The notes: a model not told the origin generated them from the sequence alone. A stretch of 64,000 nucleotides of DNA from an uncultured bacterium (GCA_937910695.1 CALEMW010000190.1:1-64000); one strand, 5' to 3'. Shown: positions 48,178 through 58,600, numbered from the stretch's first letter. A program made the numbers and translations.

Positions 48178-49872
48178 TCAGTCGTTCATGAGCGACGAGA
48201 CGTCGCCGATGGGCTCGCCGAATTCCTGCGCCCGCAGGATGCGCCGCACGATCTTGCCGCTACGCGTCTTGGGCAGGCTGTCGACGAATTCGATCTCCTG
48301 GGGCATGGCCAGCCCAGAAAGGCGTTTGCGGATCACGTTCATGATCTCCAGCTCCAGGTCGCCGCTTGCCTCGAAGCCTGGCTTCAGGGTGACGAAGGCC
48401 TTCACGACCTCCATGTTCACCTTGTCGGGCTTGGCCACTGCCGCCGACTCGGCCACCGCCGGGTGCTCGAGCAGGGCCGACTCGATCTCGAAGGGGCCCA
48501 CGAGGTGGCCGCCGGTGTTGATCACGTCGTCGTCGCGCCCGCTGAACCAGAAGTAGCCGTCCTTGTCGATCGAGGCGCGGTCGCCGCACACGTACCAGCC
48601 GTTGACGATCTTCTTGCGGTAGCCCGCCATGTTGTTCCAGTAGCCGCGGATCTGGCTCGGCCAGCCTTCGCGCAGGGCGATCAGGCCCACGCGTCCGGGC
48701 TCGGCGATGGGTTCGTGGGTCGTCTCGTCGAGCACCGCGGCGGTGATGCCGGGGAAGGGCTTGCCCATCGAGCCCGGCCGCACTTCCATGCCCGGGAAGT
48801 TGGTCACGACCATGCATCCAGTTTCGGTCTGCCAGTAGGTGTCGTGGAAGTCGAGGCCGTAGGCTTCGCGACCCCAGAGCACGGCTTCGGCGTTCAGCGG
48901 TTCGCCCACGCTGGCGAGGTGGCGCAGGCTCGACAGGTCGTGCTGCTTCGCCAGCTCCACGCCGTCCTTCATGAGCAGGCGGATGGCCGTCGGCGCCGAG
49001 TACCACACCGAGACCCGGTACTTAGCGATGAAGGCGTACCACTTGTCCGAGTTGAAGCCGGCGTCGAGCACGGCCTGGGTCACGCCGTTGGCCCAGGCGC
49101 CGATGATGCCGTAGGAGGTACCGGTCACCCAGCCGGGGTCGGCGTTGCACCAGTAGACGTCGTCGTCGCGCAGGTCGAGGACCCACTTGGCCGTAATGTA
49201 CTGGGAGATCAGAGAGTTGTGCACGTGTTGGGCGCCCTTGGGTTGGCCGGTGGTGCCGCTCGTGTAGTGCAGCACCGACGGGGTCTCGGCTGTGGTGGGG
49301 GCCACCGTGTAGGTCTCGACGCGGGGCAGATCGTCGAGCCGCAGGGGTGTCTCACCGTCGCGCAGGTTGGCGTCGTCGACCACGAACACGTAGGCGAGGT
49401 TCGGCAGCTTCTCGCGGATGCGACGTACCTTGCCGAGGTGCTTTTTCTGGGTGACGATGGCCCGGGTGCCGGCGTCGTCGAGGCGCGTCCACAGCGAGTC
49501 CTCGCCGAAGGCCGAGAACAGCGGCTGGACGATGGCGCCCATCTTCAACACGCCGAGGAATCCGATGTACAGTTCGGGCACGCGGTCGAGGAACATGCAC
49601 ACGCGGTCGCCCGCGGCCACGCCCTGGTCTTCCAGTAATTGCGCGAAGGTGTTGGTCAGCACGCGCAGGTCGTCGAAGGTGTAGGTGCGCGTCTCGCCGC
49701 GGAAGTCCTCCCAGTGCAGGGCCGTCTTCCGGGCCTTGCCCAGCCCGCAGATGCGGTCGGTGCAGTGCCGGCCGATGTTGACGGGACCGCCGGGTGTCAG
49801 GCCCAGCTCGTCGGCGCTCTGCCGCCAGTCGAATCCCTGCAGACGGTCTTCGTACGATGGTGAGGTGATCAT
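48178..49872 (-). CDS. AMP-forming acyl-activating enzyme (AcsA-like)
   Basis: 564 aa from ATG 49872, overlapping the AcpS stop by one base (TGATG), with GGGAG 7 bp upstream. The adenylate-forming motifs are present: Y-T-S-G-T-T-G-Q-P-K-G, D-T-Y-W-Q-T-E-T-G, W-Y-V-C-G-D-R-A and K-T-R-S-G-K-I-V-R-R near the C-terminus. Overall it resembles acetyl-CoA synthetase of the AcsA type (acetate/medium-chain). In this operon it may load an acyl group onto the ACP or CoA for the downstream synthase. Substrate not known. Confidence 0.9.
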   Translation of the reverse strand: MITSPSYEDRLQGFDWRQSADELGLTPGGPVNIGRHCTDRICGLGKARKTALHWEDFRGETRTYTFDDLRVLTNTFAQLLEDQGVAAGDRVCMFLDRVPELYIGFLGVLKMGAIVQPLFSAFGEDSLWTRLDDAGTRAIVTQKKHLGKVRRIREKLPNLAYVFVVDDANLRDGETPLRLDDLPRVETYTVAPTTAETPSVLHYTSGTTGQPKGAQHVHNSLISQYITAKWVLDLRDDDVYWCNADPGWVTGTSYGIIGAWANGVTQAVLDAGFNSDKWYAFIAKYRVSVWYSAPTAIRLLMKDGVELAKQHDLSSLRHLASVGEPLNAEAVLWGREAYGLDFHDTYWQTETGCMVVTNFPGMEVRPGSMGKPFPGITAAVLDETTHEPIAEPGRVGLIALREGWPSQIRGYWNNMAGYRKKIVNGWYVCGDRASIDKDGYFWFSGRDDDVINTGGHLVGPFEIESALLEHPAVAESAAVAKPDKVNMEVVKAFVTLKPGFEASGDLELEIMNVIRKRLSGLAMPQEIEFVDSLPKTRSGKIVRRILRAQEFGEPIGDVSSLMND

Positions 49873-50258
49873 CACGATGCTCCCGGGTTGCTCGTCGCGA
49901 ACGCGCAGGCCATGGCCCGCTCGTGCGTGTGGGTGAACGACACGTGGATGTGGTCGATGTTCAGGAACGACGCGGCCTCGAGGGCGCGGCCGCGGAGGGT
50001 GACGTGGGCGGTGCCGTCGCCGTCGCCGACTTCGATGTCGCGCCACAGCATGCCGGTCGCGGGCGCGCCTGCCATGGCCTTGACCACGGCCTCCTTGGCG
50101 GCGAACAGGGCGGCGTAACGACGGTCGGGGTGGGGATGGCGCCGTGTCGAGGCGATTTCGACGAGGGTGAAGGCGGACGTTTCGAACCCGTCGGAGTGGT
50201 CCAGCTCCCGACGCATGCGTTCGACGCTGCAGAGATCGATTCCGACGCCGACGATCAT
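49872..50258 (-). CDS. acpS: Holo-[acyl-carrier-protein] synthase
   Basis: 128 aa from ATG 50258. Family motifs: G-V-G-I-D8-L near the N-terminus and F-A-A-K55-E56-A-V-V-K-A, the Mg/CoA binding residues D8 and E56. It transfers the 4'-phosphopantetheine arm from CoA to the Ser of ACP. GAGGAGG lies about 11 bp upstream, directly preceded by a 6-bp hairpin (GACCCC/GGGGTC) at 50277-50292. First gene of the operon; the chromosomal housekeeping AcpS could be elsewhere, or this gene may fill both roles. Confidence 0.92.
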   Translation of the reverse strand: MIVGVGIDLCSVERMRRELDHSDGFETSAFTLVEIASTRRHPHPDRRYAALFAAKEAVVKAMAGAPATGMLWRDIEVGDGDGTAHVTLRGRALEAASFLNIDHIHVSFTHTHERAMACAFATSNPGAS

Positions 50259-50451
50259 GGCCGACGCGACCTCCTCGACCCCTAGAGGGGTCTCTAGTTC
50301 GTTAATATTTTCACGAACGGGGCCAAGATAGTACCCGATGCGACCTGTCGAAAGAAAAACAAGAACGAATTCGATTGGGATATAAGAGGATAGAAGATCT
50401 CTGAAATCGAACAGCAATCATCGAATCACGGCGGACTTATCGGATCATGCC
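50259..50451 (-). promoter_or_regulatory. Upstream region of the acpS/oxoamine-synthase operon
   Basis: 193 bp, AT-rich around 50300-50420. A hairpin (GACCCC-TCTA-GGGGTC on the minus strand) lies directly before the acpS ribosome site. A weak TCGACA...TATCTT pair with a 15-bp spacer (about 50358 to 50330) is the best promoter candidate found. Confidence 0.35.
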
Positions 50452-50477
50452 CCCGGTGCGTGGATCCACGCACCGGG
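50452..50477. terminator. Perfect 26-bp palindrome after the DUF418 gene
   Basis: CCCGGTGCGTGGATCC and the mirrored half form a perfect inverted repeat, 11 bp after the DUF418 stop at 50489. No T-tract on either strand. Confidence 0.6.
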
Positions 50478-50488
50478 AACACCATTGG

Positions 50489-51727
50489 TCAAGCCGAGCG
50501 CCGGAACGGCTGCCGCGACCGGTACGACAGACTCCGCCACAGCCACTCCGCCGGCCCGAAGCGGAACCGGGCCAGCCACCAGGGCGACCAGGCCAGTTGG
50601 AGGGCCCAGATAAGCACCACCAGACCCGCCTGGCCGATGCGGGGCACGCGGCCGAAGAGCCCGAGTCCGGTACCCGTGAAAATCAGCACGCCGAGCACCG
50701 TCTGCATCAGGTAGTTGGTCAGGGCCATGCGTCCCACCGCGCGCAGCCGCGTGCGCAGGCCCTCCACGGCGCCGCTGCGCTGCAGAAGCATCCATACGGA
50801 GATCCAGCCCAGGGCCATCAGGATGCTGCCCCAGTAGGAGTACTGGCCCATGTGGAAGAACGAGGGGATCACATCCCAGTCGATGGCGAGGGTGCGCATG
50901 TTGCCCCACACGGTCAGGGGCAGCCCGACGGCCAGACCGAGCACGATGAAGAGGCGGTAGGTGCGCACGTGGGCCTCGCCGGTCAGCACGCCGGTGCGGT
51001 AGAGGGCCATGCCCAGCAGCATCACGCCCAGGCCGCGCCAGAGCATGTACCAGGGCAGCACGGTGGCGTGCATGAAGGCCGAGGCGGCCACGCGGTGCTT
51101 CGACTGCGCCGCGAACCCGCCCTGCATGTCGGCGACCTCCTCGGCGATCTTCGGGGCGGGCGGGAAGAAGTTCTCCTTCATCTCCGACAGGACCTCGGGG
51201 GGCCACTGCCGGCTCGACCACCCAGACAGGCACGACATCGTCGATCCGATCAGCAGGAACACCAGCCCCCAGATCACCAGCTTGCGCGGGGAGGATCGTC
51301 GGAACAGGAAGACCACCAGACCGCAGACGGCGTACGACACCAGGATATCGCCGCTCCACAGCAGGTAGGCGTGGATCAGGCCGATCACCAGCAGCCAGCC
51401 CATGCGCCGGTAATGCAGGCCGGCGAAGCCGCGCCCGCTTGCGCGGGCCCGGTCGCTCATCAGGGCGATGCCGGCGCCGAACAGCATCGAGAAGATGGTG
51501 ATGAACTTGCTCTCGAACAACAGGTCGCCGATCCACCAGACCAGGCCGTTCAGGCCGCCCATGTCGCCGAAGCTCGTGGGGAAGAAGTAGGCCGAGCCGG
51601 GCATGCCGTAGCTCTGGATGTTCATCACGAGGATGCCGAGCACCGCGAAGCCGCGCAGGAGGTCGAGGGCGTCAATGCGGTCGGGGGTGCGGACGGGGGT
51701 GAGGGGGGATGTCGTGGATTCGGACAT
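50489..51727 (-). CDS. DUF418 (YeiB-type) multi-pass membrane protein
   Basis: 412 aa from ATG 51727 (GGAG 5 bp upstream). About eight to ten membrane helices. The family opening R-I-x-A-L-D-L-L-R-G-F-A-V-L-G-I-L is at about 17-33 and N-x-Q-S-Y-G near 36; F-x-M-L-F-G-A-G-I-A at about 80-90; the C-terminal DUF418 part has A-V-G-R-M-A-L-T-N-Y-L-M-Q near 330. Members are uncharacterised inner-membrane proteins, sometimes linked to acyltransfer. No partner gene points to a role. Confidence 0.92.
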   Translation of the reverse strand: MSESTTSPLTPVRTPDRIDALDLLRGFAVLGILVMNIQSYGMPGSAYFFPTSFGDMGGLNGLVWWIGDLLFESKFITIFSMLFGAGIALMSDRARASGRGFAGLHYRRMGWLLVIGLIHAYLLWSGDILVSYAVCGLVVFLFRRSSPRKLVIWGLVFLLIGSTMSCLSGWSSRQWPPEVLSEMKENFFPPAPKIAEEVADMQGGFAAQSKHRVAASAFMHATVLPWYMLWRGLGVMLLGMALYRTGVLTGEAHVRTYRLFIVLGLAVGLPLTVWGNMRTLAIDWDVIPSFFHMGQYSYWGSILMALGWISVWMLLQRSGAVEGLRTRLRAVGRMALTNYLMQTVLGVLIFTGTGLGLFGRVPRIGQAGLVVLIWALQLAWSPWWLARFRFGPAEWLWRSLSYRSRQPFRRSA

Positions 51728-51935
51728 GGGGGCTCCTGGGGACGGGATCTGGACGAATCGTCGTCGTCTCGACGGCAGGATATCACGGTCGTCACTGCGT
51801 CGGGAGCCTAGAACGTCGATTCTGGTCCAGGGTTGCGGGGGAGAGTCGTATTCTCATACCCCGTCAGGCATTCGGTTTGCACAACAAACGTGTGTTCAGA
51901 AGTGAAGGAATGCATTCCGTGACCCGGAGGACCCC

Positions 51936-53843
51936 ATGCCCGGCATCTACGGCGCCGTTTCCCTGCGCCCCGATCGAGATCCCGCCCCCGTAGCCGCCGC
52001 CATGGGCCGGCTGATCACTCACCAGCCGTGGTACGAAACGGCCAGTTGGAGCCACGGTGCCGTGTCGCTGGGTGCGGTCTCGACCAACCCGGCCTTCCGG
52101 GCCGAACGTCACCTCGTCTCGCGCAGCGGCGTGGTCCTCCTGCTCGAGGGAACCGCCCTGACGCTTGAGGGTCGTCATCTACCCGACGACGGGCCGGAGC
52201 TCGCCCAGCGGTTCCTCGATCTCTACCTCGACCGGGGCGATGCGTTCATCCACAGCATTCATGGTCATTTCAATCTCGTGATCCATGATGCGAACCAGCG
52301 CCGCCTGCAGCTGGTCAACGACCACCTCGGTTTCGCCCACATGTACTGGTACTGCGACGACGACGTCCTGCTCTTCGCGCCCGAACTCAAGGCCTTCCTC
52401 GGCTGGCGCGGTTTCGACCACACCGTCGACCGCGCGTCGGTCGCGACGATGCTGGCCAAGGAATGCCCCTACGGCGACGGCACCTTCTTCGCCCGGGTCA
52501 AGATGTTGCCCCAGGGCGGCCGACTCGTACTGGAGAACGGCGCGGTCAAGATCTCGCGCTATCATATTCCGACCTACCAACCCGAAGCGGAACGCTCGGT
52601 GGCCGAGACTATCGATGAGGCCTACGCCCTGTTCGAGCGCTCGGTCGACAAGCGCGTGCAGACCCATCATACCGGCCGCGTGCTGGTGGCCGTATCCGGC
52701 GGCCTCGACTCGCGCCTGCTGTTGCATCACGTGCGCGAGCGCGGCGACGACCTCGAGCTGTTCACCTACGGCCAGCCCGGCTGCAACGAGACAGCCATCA
52801 GCCGCGAGACCTGCCGCGTTCTCGGCCTCGAACACCGCTGGCGTCTCATCGAAACGAATCCTGACTGGCTCGGCCAACACGCTCGCCAGGCCGTGTGGTT
52901 GAACGACGGCCAGGTCAACAGCCGTAACGCCACGTTGCTCGGCATCGCCAAGGAACTGGGACCGGGGCCGTCTCCGTACCTGAGCGGCATCCTCGGCCCC
53001 TACATGTCCATCGGCACGGGCCACTTCTGCAAGGAGGCCGACCTCGGAATCATCGCCGACGAACAGGAACTGCGTCGGCGCGTGCTGAAGTTCAGCGGCG
53101 TGGAGGGCGGAGTCGAAGGATTCGCGGGTTACATGACCCCGGAGACGGCGACGGAGATGGGCGAGGCGGCGAGGGAACAGGTCTGGGACTCCTTCCAGGA
53201 GCACCGCCACGCCCCCACCTTCGGCGACCAGAAGATGCTGCACATGCATTTCAATCTCGGTCGTCGCATGCAGGCGGCGGTCTACGCCAACAAGTTCTTC
53301 TTCCACGACCTGACCCCGTTCGTCGATCCCGAGCTCTTCGACTTCTACCTGCGTCTGCCGCCCCGCGCCAAGTGGCGCAACGTGATCTACCAGGAGATGT
53401 ACCGGCGCCGGATGACCGATCTGGCCCGCGTGCGGTGGAGCCGCACCGATCTGGATCTGTTCTCGTCCGAGGCGGAGGTGTCGGCATCGCTGGCGGCCCG
53501 TGGTGCGTATCTGGCGCGGTTGCAGAAGATCCGCCGTTGGTCTCTCGGTCTGCTCAATCCCAAGAGCCGCTACGCCTACAACCATCGCGAAGTCTGGTTG
53601 CGGACCAACAAGCGGTTCCGCACCGAGATGACGGGCGTGCTCCGCGATCTCGGGGCGACGGGATGCGACCTGTTCGATCAGCACAAGGTGAACAGCTTAC
53701 TGAGGGGGTTTGATCGGGGACGAGACTGGCTCTATGCGGACCTCTCGCAGATCTACGCCGTGGGGATCTGGTATGATCTATTCCAGACGCATGTCCCGGC
53801 CGGAGCGGAGCTAGGTCATGTCGAGAACAACTTTGTGCGGTAA
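51936..53843 (+). CDS. Asparagine-synthase-like protein lacking the glutaminase Cys
   Basis: 635 aa from ATG 51936 (GGAGGA 4 bp upstream). The protein begins M-P-G-I-Y-G; active AsnB starts M-C-G-I, so the N-terminal Cys2 nucleophile of the glutaminase domain is Pro here. The PP-loop ATP site is intact: V-S254-G-G-L-D-S259. The Asn synthase C-terminal domain continues to about residue 560. It may use free ammonia or an amine, or do amidation or lactam formation as related proteins do in natural-product pathways. It stands alone, so the product is unknown. Confidence 0.88.
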   Translation: MPGIYGAVSLRPDRDPAPVAAAMGRLITHQPWYETASWSHGAVSLGAVSTNPAFRAERHLVSRSGVVLLLEGTALTLEGRHLPDDGPELAQRFLDLYLDRGDAFIHSIHGHFNLVIHDANQRRLQLVNDHLGFAHMYWYCDDDVLLFAPELKAFLGWRGFDHTVDRASVATMLAKECPYGDGTFFARVKMLPQGGRLVLENGAVKISRYHIPTYQPEAERSVAETIDEAYALFERSVDKRVQTHHTGRVLVAVSGGLDSRLLLHHVRERGDDLELFTYGQPGCNETAISRETCRVLGLEHRWRLIETNPDWLGQHARQAVWLNDGQVNSRNATLLGIAKELGPGPSPYLSGILGPYMSIGTGHFCKEADLGIIADEQELRRRVLKFSGVEGGVEGFAGYMTPETATEMGEAAREQVWDSFQEHRHAPTFGDQKMLHMHFNLGRRMQAAVYANKFFFHDLTPFVDPELFDFYLRLPPRAKWRNVIYQEMYRRRMTDLARVRWSRTDLDLFSSEAEVSASLAARGAYLARLQKIRRWSLGLLNPKSRYAYNHREVWLRTNKRFRTEMTGVLRDLGATGCDLFDQHKVNSLLRGFDRGRDWLYADLSQIYAVGIWYDLFQTHVPAGAELGHVENNFVR

Positions 53844-54231
53844 GAGACTCCTGGCGAGTCGGGCCGTCCATGCGGCCGGTCAGCTATCCTATCTGGCCTC
53901 GGGAACGTTGGATCAAGAGGAAGCCGTAGGGATCGGCGATGATGAAGTCCAGATGATCGGAGATCGGCTTGGTTGCCTCGAAACCGATGTCCTCGCCCTC
54001 GCGCTGGGCCGTGAAAGGGTCGCCAGAAGCTGTTGAGGATTGTTCTCCCGGATTTCCGATTCTTTCGTAAATCGTCCTGCCGTCCGTTGATCTTTCCTGA
54101 GATCTATGGTAGAGTGTGTACCTGCCCGGATCTAGGATTAAAGTCGCCCAAAAAGCTGGGAATTCAGGATATCGCTATGACGGTGATGGGCCTCTTGCTC
54201 GTCGCATCTGTTGGCGAAACGGAGGAATCCC
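53844..54231. other. Intergenic region with no convincing gene
   Basis: 388 bp between the asparagine-synthase-like gene and the first small secreted gene. A minus-strand frame is open from about 54174 to a TAG at 53884 and reads plausibly (I-S-D-H-L-D-F-I-I-A-D-P-Y-G-F) but has no start codon, so it may be a remnant of a gene. The promoter for the gene at 54232 is expected here; no exact site is claimed. Confidence 0.35.
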
Positions 54232-54897
54232 ATGAGAACATTGTTTTCGAATCGCTGGCTATCCGTCGCGCTGTTCACTGTCGTGATCGCCGCGTCGGCA
54301 TCTGCCCAGGTCCCAGCCATCGACTATCTCGGCTTCGGCTGGGAAGACGGCGGCCTGCCCCCGAGCAATCCCGGGGACTTGTTCACATTTGTCGGCGTGG
54401 CCGACAGCGCCGATCCCATGTTCGGTGTGGACCTCGGCGCCACCGAACTGACCTTCTACGGCTACGACCTGATCAGCACCGGCGAGATTCCTATCGGCGG
54501 CGGCATGTACATGGTCAACTTTGTAGGCGGAATGTTGGACATCTACGTCGACGGCGGCATGGACGCCGACTGGGGCATCACCCCGCCCAACGCCACGGCG
54601 CCTTCCACCTTCGGCAACGGCACGTTGTTCTTCCGGGGCGAATTCAATGACTTCACTGTCTTCTTCACGGCGGCTGGCAGCGGATCCTATGAGGGCAACC
54701 TCAACGGTATCGAAGGCGAGCTGATCGGTGGCGTGTGCACCGGCTGCGCCTACACCTGGGGCGGCGTCTTCACCACCGGCACCGGGGCCCAGATCCCCGA
54801 CGGCTACGATTTCCAGATGGACGGCGTCTTCGAAGTGGATCCCGCCATCGCCGACGAAACCGCCACATGGAGCGATGTGAAGACCCTTTACCGATAA
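54232..54897 (+). CDS. Small secreted protein with C-terminal WSDVK tail
   Basis: 221 aa from ATG 54232, chosen for the GGAGGA 5 bp upstream and the direct signal peptide (to A-S-A-Q); an ATG at 54211 is also in frame. The mature part is Gly/Asp-rich, with beta-strand-like repeats and one C-x-x-C (V-C-T-G-C-A) near residue 173. It ends A-T-W-S-D-V-K-T-L-Y-R. The tail resembles those of the proteins at 23328 and 54939. Function unknown; likely exported. Confidence 0.8.
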   Translation: MRTLFSNRWLSVALFTVVIAASASAQVPAIDYLGFGWEDGGLPPSNPGDLFTFVGVADSADPMFGVDLGATELTFYGYDLISTGEIPIGGGMYMVNFVGGMLDIYVDGGMDADWGITPPNATAPSTFGNGTLFFRGEFNDFTVFFTAAGSGSYEGNLNGIEGELIGGVCTGCAYTWGGVFTTGTGAQIPDGYDFQMDGVFEVDPAIADETATWSDVKTLYR

Positions 54898-54938
54898 CTC
54901 AACCCCGAGTGGGGTTTCGGGACCCCGGAGGTAACAAC

Positions 54939-55553
54939 ATGAAGACTTTGAGAACGGTCCTGATGATGACGCTGCTAGTATTGGCGCTGCCGTTGGCGGC
55001 CCAGGCTCAGCAACTTTTCGACTTCAACGGCTAGGCCGTCGTGCCTGGCGCCGTGGGCGGCACGCTGTCGATGAACAGCGTGGTGTTCGACGCTCCTCCC
55101 GCGACAACCCCCATTCCCCTCGATTTCGTGAACTTCCAGTACACGATTGTGATCGACGGTTTGGTGCTCGACGTCGACGGCATGACCCAGGTCTACTCCG
55201 GCGGCACATTCACGTTGTACGAGGACGCGGCTACCGCCGCCGATTACGCCAACGGTGCGACCTTCGCCGACGGCACGGCGATCCTCAGCGGCGTGATCAC
55301 CAGTCTGAACCGTACGATGTTCACCGCGACCCTCGGTACGTTGAACGGATTCGTGGACTGGACGGGCGGCACGCGCTTGAACGACATCGCACCCCTGGAC
55401 CAGCTCGGTTGGCCGATTCTTTCGGGCATCAGCCGTCGCGCTGCGGACGTACAGCCCGGCTACGACGAGAACTGGGACGGCAAAGTTGAGCCCACCCAGC
55501 CCATCGTTGGCAACGAGAGTCTGAGCTGGAGCGAGCTGAAGAAGCTGTTCTAG
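54939..55553 (+). pseudogene. Small secreted protein gene with an in-frame TAG at codon 32
   Basis: The frame from ATG 54939 gives a signal peptide (M-K-T-L-R-T-V-L..., to A-Q-A-Q) and reads D-F-N-G, then TAG at 55032-55034, then continues A-V-V-P-G-A-V-G-G in the same frame to the stop at 55551-55553. Without the TAG it would encode a 204-residue protein ending S-L-S-W-S-E-L-K-K-L-F. The preceding gene ends 41 bp upstream and carries a similar tail. GGAGG lies 6 bp before the ATG. A single C-to-T change of CAG would explain it (G-Q-A-V-V-P); a sequencing error or amber readthrough are alternatives. Confidence 0.75.
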
Positions 55554-55570
55554 ACGGATGAATGAAGCAA

Positions 55571-55605
55571 GGGCCGCCGTTCAGCTGAACGGCGGCCCTT
55601 TTCTT
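55571..55605 (+). terminator. Terminator of the small secreted genes
   Basis: A perfect 14-bp GC-rich stem (GGGCCGCCGTTCAG and complement) is followed by TTTTCTTT, 18 bp after the stop. It lies between these genes and convergent carB. Confidence 0.9.
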
Positions 55606-55622
55606 TGTGGTGGGAGAGTCCG

Positions 55623-58600
55623 TCAAGATGCTCCTTGATGTCGGGCATGGTGTTTCTGCATCCCGCGAACCTTCAGCTGCCATTCCCTGAGTGCTTTGAT
55701 ACCGGTCACGGCGGCCTGAGCCGCCGACATGGTCGTCAACAGCGGCACCTTGTGGCGTACCGCGGCGGCGTACATGGCCGCCTGGTCGTCGTAGGCGCGT
55801 TGGCCGAGGGGTGTGTTGATGATCAAGTCCACGGCACCCTCTTCGATCAGGTCGACGGTGGTGCGGCCTTCGCGGCCGGCTTTAGGGGCCGTCGTGACGG
55901 GTATGTCGATGCGACGCAGGGCATCGGCCGTGCCTTCGGTGGCGAACAGAGCGAAGCCCATGCGGTGCAGGTCGCGGCCCAGCTTCACGGCGGCCGATTT
56001 ATCGAATTCGTTCACTGTGATCAGCACCGCGCCCGACTTGGGCAGCTTCACGCCGGCGGCCAACTGCGCCTTGGCGAAGGCATGGCCGAAGCGTGAAGCG
56101 TGACCCATGACCTCGCCGGTCGAACGCATCTCCGGGCTCAGCCTCACGTCCACGCCGGGCAACTTGTCGAAGGGCATGACGGCCTCCTTCACGAAGAAGC
56201 CGTCCACCTTCGGCGTTTCGGTGAAGCCGAGTTCCGCGAGGGTGCGGCCCGCCTGGACCTGGGCGGCGATCCGCGCCACCGACACGCCCGTGGCCTTGCT
56301 CACGAAGGGCACCGTGCGCGAGGCGCGGGGGTTGACCTCGATGACGTAGACCACCTCGTCCTTCAGGGCGTACTGCACGTTCATCAGCCCGCGCACGCCC
56401 AGCGCGAGGCCCAGCTTCTCGGTGTATTCGCGGATGATGCTCATGTGGAACTGGCTGATCTTGTAGGGCGGCAGCACGCAGGCGCTGTCGCCCGAATGGA
56501 CGCCGGCCTCCTCGATGTGCTGCATCACGCCCGCGACGGTCACGTGGGTGCCGTCGGCCACGGCGTCGACGTCGACCTCGAAAGCGTCTTCGATGAACTG
56601 GTCGATGAGGATGGGTCCGCCGTCGGAAGCGGCCGTCGCTTCGGCGAGGAAGTGTTCGAGTTGGGCGTCGTCGTAGGCGATGGCCATGGCGCGGCCGCCG
56701 AGCACGAACGAGGGTCGCACCAGCACCGGGTAGCCCACGCGGCCGGCGATGTCGAGGGCTTCGTCCAGGGAGTGGGCCATGCCCCAGGCCGGGCAGTCGA
56801 TGTCGAGTTCGCGGAGCAGGTCGCCGAAGCGGCCGCGATCCTCGGCCAACTCGATGGCGTCGGGAGCCGTCCCCCAGACAGGAACGCCGGCGTCGTGGAG
56901 GGCGCGGGTGAGGTTGATGGGGGTCTGGCCGCCGAACTGTACGATCACGCCGGTGGGTTTTTCGAGCTCGACGACGTTGAGCACGTCCTCGAGGGTCAGA
57001 GGCTCGAAGTAGAGGCGGTCGGCGGTGTCGTAGTCGGTGCTCACGGTCTCGGGGTTGCAGTTGACCATGATGGTCTCGTAGCCGAGCTCCTCGAAGGCCC
57101 AGCAGGCCTGCACGCAGCAATAGTCGAACTCGATGCCTTGGCCGATGCGGTTGGGGCCGCCCCCCAGGATCATCACCTTTTCACGGTCGGTGGGTTCGGC
57201 CTCGCAGCCGCGTTCGTAGCACGAGTAGAGGTAGGGCGTGTGGGCGACGAACTCCGCGGCGCAGGTGTCGACGCGGTAGTATGACGGCACCACGCCGCAG
57301 GCCTTGCGGGCCGCGCGCACCTCTTCGGTGGCGAGGCAGCGGACTTGGGCGATCAGGGCGTCGGAGAATCCCAGGCGCTTCACGCGGCGGAACAGGTCGG
57401 CGTTGAGGGCGGGGGCCGCACGCAGTTCGGTCTCGGCTTCGAGGATGAGCCGCAGCTGGGCCGTGAACCAGGGGTCGTAGCCGGCGTCGACGGCCGCGGC
57501 GGCGCCCGCTTCCCTGTCGGCGGCCATCAGTGACGCGAGGTGGAAAAGGCGGTCGGCGGTGGGTAGCCGGGCGGACACCGGATCGGGGGCGTACTTCGCC
57601 GCCAGTCCTGAACCGAAGCCGTCGAGGCCGATCTCGAGCCCGCGGATCGCCTTGTTCAGCGCCTCGGGGAAGGTGCGGCCTATGGCCATCACTTCGCCGA
57701 CGCTCTTCATCTGAGGGCCGAGGGTCGCGTCGACGCCCGGGAATTTCTCGAAGTTCCAGCGCGGGATCTTCACCACGCAGTAGTCGAGGCTGGGTTCGAA
57801 GCTGGCGGGGGTTTCGCGGGTGATGTCGTTGACGATCTCGTCGAGGGTGTAGCCCACGGCGATCAGGGCCGCCAGCTTGGCGATGGGGAAGCCAGTAGCC
57901 TTGCTGGCCAGGGCCGACGAACGAGACACCCGCGGGTTCATTTCGATGATGATGGTTTCGCCCGATGCCGGATCGACGGCGAACTGCACGTTGCTGCCGC
58001 CGGTCTCCACGCCGACGGCGCGCATCACCTCGCGGGCGAGGTCGCGCAGGTGCTGGAGTTCGCGGTCGGTGAGGGTTTGCGCCGGGGCCACGGTGATGCT
58101 GTCGCCTGTGTGCACGCCCATGGGGTCGACGTTCTCGATGCTGCAGACCACCACGAAGTTGTCCGCGCGGTCGCGCATGACCTCGAGTTCGTACTCTTTC
58201 CAGCCCAGCAAGGATCGCTCGACCAGCACTTCGCCCACCGGGCTCTGGCGCAGGCCGTGGGCGACGATGCGCTCGAGTTCGGCGAGGTCCGCGGCCACGC
58301 CGCCGCCGGCGCCGCCGAGTGTGCGTGAGGCGCGGACCAGGGCCGGAAATCCGATTTCCGCGGCGGCGTCGGCGACCTGGTCGAGCGATGTCACGAAGCG
58401 GCTCGGCGGTACGGGAAGTCCGGCGTCGAGCATGGCCTGCTTAAAACGCGAACGGTCTTCGGCGATGAGAATAGATGCGAGGTTGGCGCCCAGCAGCTCC
58501 ACGCCGTGCTTCTCCAGGACACCGCGCTCCGCCAGCTCGACCGCGAGGTTGAGACCCGTTTGACCTCCCACGGTGGGCAATAGGGCGTCGGGCTGCTCGA

